Below the pieces are notes generated by a model. The model saw only the letters and a list, made by a program, of their open reading frames with translations, was not told where the DNA came from and made no database searches. The translations under genes were made by a program, and so were the position numbers. From the NCBI GenBank assembly GCA_035420085.1, contig DAOLUH010000001.1, positions 62,001 to 126,000 of the forward strand: a stretch of 64,000 nucleotides of DNA, in the 5' to 3' direction. The DNA is from DSWT01 sp035420085. GTDB taxonomy: Bacteria > Chloroflexota > Anaerolineae > B4-G1 > SLSP01. Below are positions 23,931 through 32,092 of this stretch, in pieces. Within the stretch, counting starts at the first letter, position 1. Each line of letters begins with the position of its first letter.

Positions 23931-25481
23931 ATGACCCTGAGTAATGTCGAATTGCTGCTCATCATCGAAGCGCCGCTGCTGACAGCGCTGGCGCTCTTCA
24001 TCTTTCCGCGGCGCTTGCGGCCGGCGGCGTGCTGGTTAGCCGGCGGGGCGGCGGCGCTCTCGTTGGCGGCGATGTTCTCTTTGATCCCCGCGCTGCAACG
24101 TGGCGAGGTCCCAACCATCGCCCTGACGTGGATGCCAGCGGCGGGGGTCGAGTTCGATTTGCACATCGACTGGCTGACGCTGCCCTTTGCCATCACAGAG
24201 GGCGCGGTGACGCTGCTGGCGATCATCTATTCCTGGGGCAGCGAGACGCATGACAACCGCAGCGCCTATTTCTACGCGCTGCTGTTGCTGTTTTCGGTGG
24301 GGATGGCAGGCACGACGCTGGCCGACGATATGATACTCTTCTATACGTTCTGGGAGCTGATGCTGCTCGCTTCGTGCGCGCTGATCCTCGTGTGGGGACA
24401 CGCCAGCAACACCGGGCCGTCGCGGCGGGCGGTGGTCTCCCGCCGGGAGGTGGCGCTCAAGTACTTCATCTTCACCCACCTGGGATCGCTGATGGTGTTG
24501 GTGGCGATGGTCATCCTCTACGACGCGACCGGCACCGACCGCTTTACCGCACTACGCGCCGGGGTGACGCTCGCGCCGGGTATGGCGACGACGGTCATCG
24601 CCCTCTTCCTCCTCGGCTTTTGCGTCAAAATGGCGATCTTCCCGCTGCACTTATGGCTACCCGACGCACACACCGTCGCGCCGATGCCGGTGACGATCAT
24701 GCTGGCGGCGGCGATGTTGAGCATGGGCGGGTATGGCATCCTGCGCTTCCCGATGAGCATCTTCACGATGGAACAGGTGCAGCCTTTTGCCGTCCCGATG
24801 ATGATCCTGGGCATCCTGTCCGAAATCTACGGCGCACTGATGGCCCTGGCCGAACGCGACATCAAACGTATCATTGCCTACTCCAGCGTCAGTCAAATGG
24901 GATACATTCTGTACGGGATGGGCACGCTGACCTACAACGGAATTGCCGGGGCGACGTTGCACGTCATCTACCACGCGATCGTCAAGGCGCTGCTCTTTAT
25001 GATCGTCGGCCTGGTCGTCCACGTGACCGGCAAGCGCAATATCGACGAGGTGGGCGGGTTGGCGCGCCGGATGCCGGTCGTCACGGCCTGTGCCGCCATT
25101 GGCATCCTGGCGATCGTTGCCGTGCCGCCGCTAGGCGTTTTCGACAGCGAATGGATGATCTTCGCGGGCGGGTTGGAGACACCCTACGTCACGCTGTCGG
25201 TCATCACCATCTTCGGGTCGCTGCTCACGGTAGCCTACGCGCTGTGGTTCGGCAGTCGCATCTTCCTGGGCAAGGACCCGGCAGAAACCACGGATGCAAC
25301 CACGGATATTTCGCTGGGGCCGGTCTCTGACCGTGCCCCCGCGCGCACTAAACTGCCGCTGGCAATGGTTGTGCCGTCCATAGTACTGGCCGTGCTGGCG
25401 ATCGTCGAAGGGGTATTCCCAGGCCCACTCTTCGACTGGGTGGCACACGAGTTACCGATGTTGCTCGGAGGCCGCTGGTGA
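23931..25481 (+). CDS. NuoM/MrpD-like proton-translocating antiporter subunit
   Basis: 516 residues, about 14 transmembrane helices. The proton-antiporter signature is clear: FYTFWELMLLASCALIL (helix 5, channel Glu), FCVKMAIFPLHLWLPDAHTVAPMPVTIMLA (helix 7-8, channel Lys plus the HLWLPDAH motif) and DIKRIIAYSSVSQMGYIL (helix 10-12). Likely translocates H+ or Na+ when coupled to the hydrogenase. It overlaps the following gene by four bases (GTGA). The C-terminal lacks the long lateral helix of NuoL. Confidence 0.9.
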   Translation: MTLSNVELLLIIEAPLLTALALFIFPRRLRPAACWLAGGAAALSLAAMFSLIPALQRGEVPTIALTWMPAAGVEFDLHIDWLTLPFAITEGAVTLLAIIYSWGSETHDNRSAYFYALLLLFSVGMAGTTLADDMILFYTFWELMLLASCALILVWGHASNTGPSRRAVVSRREVALKYFIFTHLGSLMVLVAMVILYDATGTDRFTALRAGVTLAPGMATTVIALFLLGFCVKMAIFPLHLWLPDAHTVAPMPVTIMLAAAMLSMGGYGILRFPMSIFTMEQVQPFAVPMMILGILSEIYGALMALAERDIKRIIAYSSVSQMGYILYGMGTLTYNGIAGATLHVIYHAIVKALLFMIVGLVVHVTGKRNIDEVGGLARRMPVVTACAAIGILAIVAVPPLGVFDSEWMIFAGGLETPYVTLSVITIFGSLLTVAYALWFGSRIFLGKDPAETTDATTDISLGPVSDRAPARTKLPLAMVVPSIVLAVLAIVEGVFPGPLFDWVAHELPMLLGGRW

Positions 25482-26941
25482 GTCCTGACAATACCGGTGT
25501 CATTCTTCCCCTCATCATCCTGGTGGGCGGGGCGTTTGCGATCTACCTGGTCGCGCGCCTGATCACCTCGCGCAACGAGTGGTTGGCGGTCTTGACGGCG
25601 ACGGTCTTCGCGGCGGCGCTCGGCGCGCTGCTGGCGCTCGGACGCGCGCCCGGCAGCGCCGCGCTGATGTGGGGCAATACGATGGCCGGCATGAGCGGGA
25701 TGGGCAGTGTGGTTTTGCGGGCCGACGCGGGAGCCATCTTTGTCGGCGGCCTGGCGTTGACCATGGGCCTGTGTGTGGCCGTGTATTCTGGACGTTACCT
25801 GTCGCTCGATCATCGCTACCGCACCTACTACCCGCTGCTGCTGCTTATGATCACCGGGCTGCTCGGCATGGTGATGACGACCGATCTGTTCAACCTGTAC
25901 CTGTTCACCGAACTGATGAGCATCGCCGCCTACGTCCTGGTCGCCTTCCGCCGCCGCACCGACACGTCCATCGAAGCCGGGTTCAAGTACCTGATCATGG
26001 GCACCGTCGGCACCCTGACGCTGTTGATGGGGATCACGCTCATCTACCGCGAGACCGGTGTGCTCACGATCCCACAGTCCATTGTTGCGCCGGGCGTGTG
26101 GGCGCGCGCGGGGCTGGCCTGCATCTGGGTGGGGTTGGGGATCAAAAGCGCGATCGTGCCGCTGCACACGTGGCAGCCGGATGCGTATGGCCGCGCGCCG
26201 GGCAGTGTGAGTGCATTGCTCTCCAGCATTATTGGCCCGTTCTACATCCTGCTCAAGCTCAGCCTGGGCCTGGGCTTCCCGGCTCAAGACCTGGGCCTGG
26301 GGCTGATGATCTGCGCTGTGTTGAACATGTTCCTGGGCAATGGAGTGGCGTTGATGCAGACGAACACCAAGCGGCTGTTGGCCTACTCGTCCATCGCGCA
26401 GTTGGGGTACGTGATGTTCAGCGTCGGCGTGGGGCTGCGCTATGGACTGCCGGAAGCGGTGCAGGCCGGCTTTTTCTTGCTGGCGGCCCACGCGGTGATG
26501 AAGGGACTGGCCTTTCTCAGCAAGGGCGTCTGCAATTTCTACGACCACACCACGTTGATCGAACAACTGCGCGGCACGTTCCGCCGCCTGCCGCTGGTCG
26601 CCGTCACCCTCAGCATCGCCATCATGGGGCTGATCGGGATTCCGCCGCTGGCAGGCTTCACCGGCAAATGGTTCATCCTGACAGAGGTGTGGCACGCGGG
26701 AGATGGGTGGGTGTACGTGGGCATCGTGGTCTTCCTGTTGAACACGCTGCTTTCGCTTGGGTACTACCTGCCGATCCTGGCGATGCTCTTCTCGCCGTTG
26801 CCCACGCAGGACACACCGCCGCCCATCAAGGTCTCCGGCTGGATGATCGTCCCGCTGGTGATCCTCGCCATTTTGGTGATTGTGATCGGCGTCTATCCCG
26901 GCCCGCTGTGGCGTTGGGCGAGGAATGTGCTTGCTTTTTAA
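25478..26941 (+). CDS. NuoN/MrpD-like proton-translocating antiporter subunit
   Basis: 487 residues starting at GTG 25478, whose first bases overlap the stop of the preceding gene; GGAGG lies about eight bases upstream. Channel signatures are LYLFTELMSIAAYVLVAF (helix 5), GIKSAIVPLHTWQPDAYGRAPGSVSALLS (helix 7-8) and NTKRLLAYSSIAQLGYVM. Together with the preceding two proteins it forms a three-pump membrane arm. A 70-base gap with AT-rich sequence follows before the NuoA-like gene. Confidence 0.9.
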   Translation: MSPDNTGVILPLIILVGGAFAIYLVARLITSRNEWLAVLTATVFAAALGALLALGRAPGSAALMWGNTMAGMSGMGSVVLRADAGAIFVGGLALTMGLCVAVYSGRYLSLDHRYRTYYPLLLLMITGLLGMVMTTDLFNLYLFTELMSIAAYVLVAFRRRTDTSIEAGFKYLIMGTVGTLTLLMGITLIYRETGVLTIPQSIVAPGVWARAGLACIWVGLGIKSAIVPLHTWQPDAYGRAPGSVSALLSSIIGPFYILLKLSLGLGFPAQDLGLGLMICAVLNMFLGNGVALMQTNTKRLLAYSSIAQLGYVMFSVGVGLRYGLPEAVQAGFFLLAAHAVMKGLAFLSKGVCNFYDHTTLIEQLRGTFRRLPLVAVTLSIAIMGLIGIPPLAGFTGKWFILTEVWHAGDGWVYVGIVVFLLNTLLSLGYYLPILAMLFSPLPTQDTPPPIKVSGWMIVPLVILAILVIVIGVYPGPLWRWARNVLAF

Positions 26942-27011
26942 TTTGCGAAGATGGGTGAAATTTCAATTTGTTGCGATCTTCTCCTGGGGTAAGTATTGAG
27001 GTACAATAAGT

Positions 27012-27347
27012 ATGAACAATTTCTGGTCAAGCCCGCCCGTCGCATTGCTCATCTTTCTGGCGTTGGCCTACGGGTTGTATCGCTTAGGTGGCGCGCTGGC
27101 GGCGAAGGGTGAACATTCGGCCAATAAACATCTGCCGTATACCGGCGGGGAGGATCCGCTGCCAGTACCGAGTGTTTTGACGTATCACGCATTTTTCCGG
27201 CTGGCGCTGCTCTTCGGTATCCTGCACGTTGCCGCGTTGGTCCTTTCGACGCTGCCGCGCTACATTGCTTCACACCGCTTGGCGCTGGTCTATCTGGTTG
27301 GCGTGGGCATCAGCGTCTTCGTACTCACAGGAGAGGAGGAGGAATGA
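27012..27347 (+). CDS. NuoA-like membrane subunit (MbhI type)
   Basis: 111 residues, three transmembrane helices, with the NuoA-family feature of an acidic, charged loop after helix 1 (GEHSANKHLPYTGGEDP) and a second helix starting with YHAFFRLALLFGILHVAAL. In complex I and in MBH hydrogenases this small subunit links the peripheral arm to the membrane arm. A TACAAT lies just upstream (27002-27007), so an internal promoter is possible, but no good -35 is present. It overlaps the small-subunit gene by the usual ATGA. Confidence 0.75.
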   Translation: MNNFWSSPPVALLIFLALAYGLYRLGGALAAKGEHSANKHLPYTGGEDPLPVPSVLTYHAFFRLALLFGILHVAALVLSTLPRYIASHRLALVYLVGVGISVFVLTGEEEE

Positions 27348-27796
27348 GTCAAACGCCCTTCTCCCTGGCAAGCCTGACCCACCGGATCGTGCAGTGGGCG
27401 CGCCGCAAGTCACCCTGGATTCTGCACTTCAACAGCGGCGGGTGCAACGGCTGCGACATCGAATTGCTGGACCTGCTGACGCCGCGCTACGATGTGGAAC
27501 GGCTCGGCATTCTGAAGGAAGCGTCGCCGCGCCACGCCGACATCTTGCTGTGCTCCGGCCCGGTGACGCGCCAATCCCGCGACCGCCTGCTGCGCATCTA
27601 CGAACAGATGCCCGCGCCCAAGTGGGTGGTCTCAATGGGCAGTTGCAGTTGTTCGGGCGGCGTCTTCCAGGGCGGACACAACATCTTGGGAGGCATTGAC
27701 CAGGTCTTGCCCGTGGACATGTACATCTTTGGCTGTCCCTGCCGGCCAGAGGCGATTATTGATGGATTAGCACGCTTGTTGGAGGGGATAAAATGA
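27344..27796 (+). CDS. Group 4 [NiFe] hydrogenase small subunit (NuoB-like)
   Basis: 150 residues carrying the proximal [4Fe-4S] cluster. The ligand pattern is CNGC (C34, C37), GSC (C101) and FGCPCRPEA (C131). Like other group 4 small subunits it is short and lacks the Tat signal of uptake hydrogenases, so it is cytoplasmic and membrane attached. Two extra cysteines, C103 in GSCSCSGG and C133 in GCPC where family members usually have GCPP, are unusual. It overlaps both neighbours by ATGA junctions. Confidence 0.92.
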   Translation: MSQTPFSLASLTHRIVQWARRKSPWILHFNSGGCNGCDIELLDLLTPRYDVERLGILKEASPRHADILLCSGPVTRQSRDRLLRIYEQMPAPKWVVSMGSCSCSGGVFQGGHNILGGIDQVLPVDMYIFGCPCRPEAIIDGLARLLEGIK

Positions 27797-28251
27797 GTCG
27801 TTTGTTAACCCAAATTTACCTGTTTGAAGAGATTTTCGCCGCGCTGCAAGCCGCTTTTCCCGACGAGACATGGCTGGTCGAGGCCAAGCCCTTGGACGAT
27901 ACCTTCATCACCTTGCCGCCCGGCAGGCTCCGCCCGGCCGTACAACTCTTGATGGATCAATTCGATCTCTACCATCTCTCCACCATCACCGGCGACGATA
28001 CGGGCGAGGAGGTGCGCTTGCTCTATCATTTTTGGAGCGGCTACGGCCTGACCTTCTGCGTCCGGTTGCCTTATACGGCGCTGTCCATGCCTACATTGAC
28101 CGACATCATCCCCGGCGCCAGGTTTTATGAGCAGGAAGTCCAGGAAATGTTGGGCGTTACCTTTGAGGGGTTAGCGGTGACAGGTCCCTTGTTTTTGCCG
28201 GACGATTGGGAAGGCGGCTACCCGCTGCGACGGACTGCGGAGCGCGTTTAG
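27793..28251 (+). CDS. NuoC-like hydrogenase subunit (30 kDa subunit family)
   Basis: 152 residues similar to NuoC/MbhK, a structural subunit that caps the large subunit. The hallmark C-terminal segment is VRLPYTALSMPTLTDIIPGARFYEQEVQEMLGVTFEGL...LFLPDDW, equivalent to the E-RE-x-DMFG-I-F region of NuoC. ATG overlaps the preceding stop (ATGA). NuoC and NuoD homologues are separate here, as in Mbh and Ech rather than the fused HycE/HyfG of E. coli. Confidence 0.88.
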   Translation: MSRLLTQIYLFEEIFAALQAAFPDETWLVEAKPLDDTFITLPPGRLRPAVQLLMDQFDLYHLSTITGDDTGEEVRLLYHFWSGYGLTFCVRLPYTALSMPTLTDIIPGARFYEQEVQEMLGVTFEGLAVTGPLFLPDDWEGGYPLRRTAERV

Positions 28252-28274
28252 AGGAGAAAGGATAAGGTGACACG

Positions 28275-29357
28275 ATGTCGAAAATTACCGTTCCCATTGG
28301 ACCGCAACATCCACTGCTGAAAGAACCGCTGGCATTCACACTGACGTTGGAAGGCGAACATGTGATCGAAAGCGCGATGCGCATTGGGTACGTCCATCGC
28401 GGCATCGAGCGATTGTGCCAGGAGCGCACCTATGTGCAGAATATCCATCTGCTTGAACGTGTCTGTGGCATCTGTTCGCACATCCACACGACCACCTTCT
28501 GCCAGGGCGTTGAGGGGTTGTTGGGATTGGAAGTTCCTCTACGGGGGCTGCACATCCGCGCTCTGCTGTGCGAGTTGGAACGCATCCACAGCCATTTGTT
28601 ATGGCTCGGCGTGCAGGCGCGCAACATTGGCTTCGACACGATCTTTATGTATGCCTGGCGCGACCGCGAGATCGTGCTGGACATTATGGAAGACCTCTCC
28701 GGCGGGCGCGTCTCCCACGCGGTGAATGTCATCGGCGGGGTGCGCATTGATTTGACGCCGGAGCGCCGCGACCAGATTATGGCGCAACTTGACGTGTTGG
28801 AAGCGCAAATCGAAACACTGCTCGGCGTGGTCGAAAACGAGCGCAGTTTCCAGGCGCGCACCCGCGATATTGGACGGCTGACGACGGAGCAGGCGCGGCG
28901 CTATTGCGTCGTTGGCCCGGTGGCGCGCGCGTCGGGGGTAGACATAGATTTGCGCCGCGATGCGCCTTATCCCCCCTACGACCATCTGAAATTCAGAGTT
29001 CCTGTGCGCTATGAGGGGGATGCGTGGGCGCGCACGCTCGTGCGGATGCTGGAGACGGTGGAGAGCGTCCACCTGTGCCGCCAGATTCTCACTGCTCTGC
29101 CGGACGGCCCGACGGCGGCGCGCGCCAAGCGCCGCGTCCCCGCCGGCGAAGTCGTCAGCCGCGCCGAAGCGCCGCGCGGCGAGGTCGTCTACTACATCCG
29201 CAGCGATGGCAGCGACAAACCAGCGCGGGTCAAAGTCCGCACGCCCACCCTCACCAACCTCATCATCCTGCCCGATCAGCTCCAAAATATCTCGATGGCG
29301 GATGTGTCGGTGGTGCTCTCTGGGGTGGATCTGTGTATTGCGTGCGCGGACCGGTAA
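28275..29357 (+). CDS. Group 4 [NiFe] hydrogenase large subunit (NuoD-like), nickel-binding
   Basis: 360 residues. Both nickel-binding cysteine pairs are intact: C64 and C67 in ERVCGICSHIH (L1), and C354 and C357 in VDLCIACADR (L2). That separates it from complex I NuoD and from Mbs-type proteins, which lack one or more of these cysteines, so it should be a real hydrogenase. The chain stops immediately after the L2 motif, so there is no C-terminal extension for a maturation endopeptidase to remove. The expected direction is ferredoxin-driven H2 evolution with ion export. No hyp maturation genes lie in the window. A tandem-repeat array starts one base after its stop codon. Confidence 0.93.
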   Translation: MSKITVPIGPQHPLLKEPLAFTLTLEGEHVIESAMRIGYVHRGIERLCQERTYVQNIHLLERVCGICSHIHTTTFCQGVEGLLGLEVPLRGLHIRALLCELERIHSHLLWLGVQARNIGFDTIFMYAWRDREIVLDIMEDLSGGRVSHAVNVIGGVRIDLTPERRDQIMAQLDVLEAQIETLLGVVENERSFQARTRDIGRLTTEQARRYCVVGPVARASGVDIDLRRDAPYPPYDHLKFRVPVRYEGDAWARTLVRMLETVESVHLCRQILTALPDGPTAARAKRRVPAGEVVSRAEAPRGEVVYYIRSDGSDKPARVKVRTPTLTNLIILPDQLQNISMADVSVVLSGVDLCIACADR

Positions 29358-29484
29358 AGAGGCAGGAGGCAAGAGGCAAGAGACAAGATGCAAGAGACAA
29401 GATGCAAGATGCAAGAGGCAAGAGATGAGAGGTGAGATTATCCTGCGTCCTGCATCCTGCGTCCTGCATCCTGCCTCTTGCTTC
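29358..29484. repeat. Inverted tandem heptamer array E inside the hydrogenase operon
   Basis: Left arm (about 29358-29436): ten or so degenerate heptamers GAGGCAA/GAGACAA/GATGCAA, purine-rich. Right arm (29440-29484): CCTGCGT, CCTGCAT, CCTGCGT, CCTGCAT, CCTGCCT, CTTGCTT. The arms are approximately complementary, so the mRNA could fold into a long imperfect hairpin between the large-subunit and NuoH-like cistrons. The following start codon has no good ribosome-binding site. Confidence 0.9.
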
Positions 29485-29500
29485 GTGAATGGAATTGAAT

Positions 29501-30418
29501 ATGTTATTTAGGCTCTTGGTCTTTCCGGGATTTTTGTTTCTGCTGGTGTGCGCTCTGTTTTTGGATTGGGTGGACCGGCGTATCATCGCGCGGTTCCAGG
29601 GACGGGTGGGGCCGCCCTGGTACCAGCCGGTGGCCGATCTGATCAAGCTGTTGGCCAAGGAGGACATCCTGCCCACTGGCGTCAACCATGTCACCGCTGC
29701 CGTGCTGCCGATGATCTCACTGGCGGCGGTATTGACGGCGGGACTATACATCCCGGTGGCTAACATCTCCGCCGCTTCGTTCGAGGGCGACTTGATCGTA
29801 GTGCTGTTTTTGCTCAGTATCCCGGCGCTGGCCTATTTCCTCGCCGGATGGATTTCGGTGGGGGTGTATAGCGTGCTTGGCGGCAGCCGGGCGTTGTTGC
29901 AATACTTCTCCTACGAAGTTCCATTCCTGATGGCGTTAGCCGGCCCGGCGATTCTCAGCGGCTCGTGGTCTATCATGGAAATCGTGGCCTACCAGGCGCA
30001 GACGATCTGGAGCGCGTTGATGCAGCCGCTCGGCTTCGTGCTGGCGCTTGTCGGCCTCATCGGCAAGCTCAAGCGCGACCCGTTGGACATCCCCAAAGCC
30101 AAATCGGAGGTGGTTGCCGGATCGCTGACCGAGTTCAGCGGGCGGAAACTGGCGTTGTGGCATCTGACGATGAATATCCAGACGGTCGTGGGCATTTTCC
30201 TGTTGGTCAATCTCTTCTTCGGCCAGAGCAGCGTGATCGGCGCGTTGCCGGCCTTCCTGAGCTTTGGCCTGAAAGCGTTGGGCATTATGCTTTTACTCTC
30301 CACCGCCAGCGCGTTGTACGCCCGGCTGCGCATTGACCAACTGGCGACGCTTGGCTGGCGCGTGTTAGCACCGCTGGCGCTGCTGCAAATCCTCGTCGTC
30401 ACGTGGATTGGAGGATAG
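29501..30418 (+). CDS. NuoH-like hydrogenase membrane anchor subunit
   Basis: 305 residues from ATG 29501 (309 from ATG 29489), eight transmembrane helices. Typical NuoH/MbhM/EchB features: DRRIIARFQGRVGPPWYQPVADLIKLL near the N-terminus (the quinone-site loop region in complex I), GSRALLQYFSYEVPF and the KAKSEVVAGSLTEFSG stretch. It connects the redox module to the ion pumps. Neither ATG has a convincing ribosome-binding site; the region before it is filled by repeat array E. Four bases separate it from the ferredoxin-like gene. Confidence 0.92.
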   Translation: MLFRLLVFPGFLFLLVCALFLDWVDRRIIARFQGRVGPPWYQPVADLIKLLAKEDILPTGVNHVTAAVLPMISLAAVLTAGLYIPVANISAASFEGDLIVVLFLLSIPALAYFLAGWISVGVYSVLGGSRALLQYFSYEVPFLMALAGPAILSGSWSIMEIVAYQAQTIWSALMQPLGFVLALVGLIGKLKRDPLDIPKAKSEVVAGSLTEFSGRKLALWHLTMNIQTVVGIFLLVNLFFGQSSVIGALPAFLSFGLKALGIMLLLSTASALYARLRIDQLATLGWRVLAPLALLQILVVTWIGG

Positions 30419-30421
30419 GGG

Positions 30422-30838
30422 ATGGTCTCGCCTCTGCGCTCCCTGGCCTATTTACTGCCGCAAATCTGGCGCGTCCTGGTGCAGGGACCGCGCACGGTGA
30501 AGTACCCCTTCGCTCCCGCTGAACTTCCTGCCGGTTATCGGGGCCGGGTGATCATCCGCGCCGAGAATTGTCGCGGGTGTAGCATGTGTGTGCGCGACTG
30601 TCCGGCCTTTGCATTGGAATTGGAGCGGGACGGGCGTGACGCCTACCGTCTGATCTACCATCCCGAACGTTGCGCCTATTGCGGGCAGTGTGAGTTGAGC
30701 TGCAACTTTGACGCGATTTCCCTGAGCAACGAATTTGTCCCCGGCGCGCCGGAGCGGGAAAAGCTGAGCGTGTTACTGGTGGATAGGAAGCCCGCCGCGA
30801 TAGCGAAAGGTGGAGATAACGGTGATGACGCAAGATAA
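30422..30838 (+). CDS. NuoI-like 2[4Fe-4S] ferredoxin subunit
   Basis: 138 residues with two complete cluster motifs: C50-x2-C53-x2-C56-x3-C60 (NCRGCSMCVRDCP) and C84-x2-C87-x2-C90-x3-C94 (CAYCGQCELSC). It is the entry point for electrons, presumably from soluble reduced ferredoxin since no NuoE/F/G (NADH module) is encoded in the operon. GAGGATAGGGG precedes ATG 30422. The stop overlaps the next gene by 14 bases. Confidence 0.92.
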   Translation: MVSPLRSLAYLLPQIWRVLVQGPRTVKYPFAPAELPAGYRGRVIIRAENCRGCSMCVRDCPAFALELERDGRDAYRLIYHPERCAYCGQCELSCNFDAISLSNEFVPGAPEREKLSVLLVDRKPAAIAKGGDNGDDAR

Positions 30839-31904
30839 GTTCACAGTTTCAGCGCAAAACCATGTCGCGCGGGTTGGCGTCGCCCTGGATGCCGCCCTGA
30901 AGCGCGCCGCCGAGTCCGGCGATGCGCGCGTCTTGAATCTCGCCACCGATCGCTATATCATTTTCTCAGATCAGCACCGCGGCGCGCGCAATGGCGCGGA
31001 CGATTTCCTGCGCACCGAGCGCGCCTACAACGCTGCGCTGGCTTACTATCTCCGCCAGGGATACACCCTCGTCGTACTCGGTGATGCGGAAGAACTGTGG
31101 GAAGAACGGCCCGCCGTCGTGTTCAGGGCGTATCCGCGCACCTTTGCGCTCGAAGCGCAGTTTCATCGTAGCGGGCGTTATCTGCGCGTTTGGGGCAACC
31201 ACGATGATGAATGGCGCTACGAGGACAGCGTGCGCCGCCATCTCGTTGCTGTGTACGGCAATCCGCCGCTGCGCGTCCACGAGAGCCTGCGCTTCACGGT
31301 GATGGATGGCGAAACTGCGCTAGGAACGCTGTTCTTGCTGCACGGCCATCAGGGCGATGCCATCAACGATCGCTTGTCTGGGGTCGCGCGTTTCTTTGTT
31401 CGCTATGTCTGGCGGACATTCCAACGCCTGACCCGCATCTCGTTGAACACACCGGCGACAAGTTGGGATCTGCGCACCAAGAATAATCAGGCGCTGTACA
31501 CGTGGGCCGCGCAGCAGTCAAAACTCATCTTGATTGCCGGACATACCCATGCGCCTGTCTTCAGATCTCAGACCCAGGCGACCCAAATCACGGCTGCTAT
31601 CGAAACTTTGGAGAGCGTCGCCCCTGAGCGCCTTGTGGACGCGGAAGCGGTCAGTCTGCTGCTCGCGCAGCGTGAATGGGTTCTCGCGCAGGATCAGCCT
31701 AACCCGCCTATCGAATCTGCTGTTTCTCCGGCAAAGCCGTGCTACTTTAATGCTGGCTGCTGCTGTTTTTCGGACGGCGACATCACGGGGATCGAAATCG
31801 CCAGGGGCCAGATTCGCCTCGTCCGCTGGCCCGATAAAACGCGCAAACCCACACCCTGTATCCTGGCGGAAGCCGTCCTCCGCGACGTGTTGGCAGCGTG
31901 TTGA
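30825..31904 (+). CDS. Calcineurin-like metallophosphoesterase
   Basis: 359 residues. The two-metal site motifs are complete: FSDQHRG (DxH), LGDAEELW (GD), GNHDDEW (GNHD), LHGHQGD (H) and AGHTHAP (GHxH). No signal peptide or transmembrane helix, so cytoplasmic. The architecture resembles LpxH-type phosphoesterases, but no lipid A genes are present and the substrate is unknown. It overlaps the NuoI-like gene, starting at ATG 30825 (a GTG at 30810 is possible). A Cys-rich segment (FNAGCCCFSDG) near residue 305 is unusual. Its presence at the end of a hydrogenase operon may be coincidental. Confidence 0.85.
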   Translation: MTQDKFTVSAQNHVARVGVALDAALKRAAESGDARVLNLATDRYIIFSDQHRGARNGADDFLRTERAYNAALAYYLRQGYTLVVLGDAEELWEERPAVVFRAYPRTFALEAQFHRSGRYLRVWGNHDDEWRYEDSVRRHLVAVYGNPPLRVHESLRFTVMDGETALGTLFLLHGHQGDAINDRLSGVARFFVRYVWRTFQRLTRISLNTPATSWDLRTKNNQALYTWAAQQSKLILIAGHTHAPVFRSQTQATQITAAIETLESVAPERLVDAEAVSLLLAQREWVLAQDQPNPPIESAVSPAKPCYFNAGCCCFSDGDITGIEIARGQIRLVRWPDKTRKPTPCILAEAVLRDVLAAC

Positions 31905-31996
31905 GCGCGCCAGAACCCGGCGTCGGGGTTGCAAAGTCATATTTTCGCTGTATGCTTAGTTTGTATGTGCAATTGATGGAAAATGTGATTTTGAGA

Positions 31997-32067
31997 AGGT
32001 AACAGGCATTTCTGCACCGCGGGTCCTTTGTCTTTTAGCTATGACGCCTTGCCGTCCACTGTTACCT
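31997..32067 (+). promoter_or_regulatory. Inverted-repeat leader upstream of the SH3b-CAP gene
   Basis: AGGTAACAG (31997-32005) pairs perfectly with CTGTTACCT (32059-32067), closing a 53-nt domain that contains a smaller GACG/CGTC stem (32043-32056) and an ACC/GGT hairpin. The element ends about 25 bases before the start codon, and its 3' strand lies just ahead of the AAAGGAGGT ribosome-binding site. It looks like a small cis-regulatory RNA. I do not recognise a known riboswitch consensus. Confidence 0.5.
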
Positions 32068-32092
32068 CCGGCATGGAAAGGAGGTATGCACG

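Noticed and set aside
29358..29484. CRISPR array
   Set aside because: Units are 7 bp, contiguous and degenerate; there are no constant 24-37 bp repeats with unique spacers and no cas genes nearby.
21490..30838. Respiratory complex I (nuo operon)
   Set aside because: No NuoE/F/G or quinone-type NuoD; the NuoD-like subunit keeps all four nickel-binding cysteines, so a group 4 hydrogenase fits better.
30825..31904. UDP-2,3-diacylglucosamine hydrolase LpxH
   Set aside because: General metallophosphoesterase motifs only; there are no lipid A genes in the window and the host appears to lack LPS.
31997..32067. c-di-GMP or c-di-AMP riboswitch
   Set aside because: Core motifs of GEMM and ydaO-type riboswitches are missing and the domain is too short.
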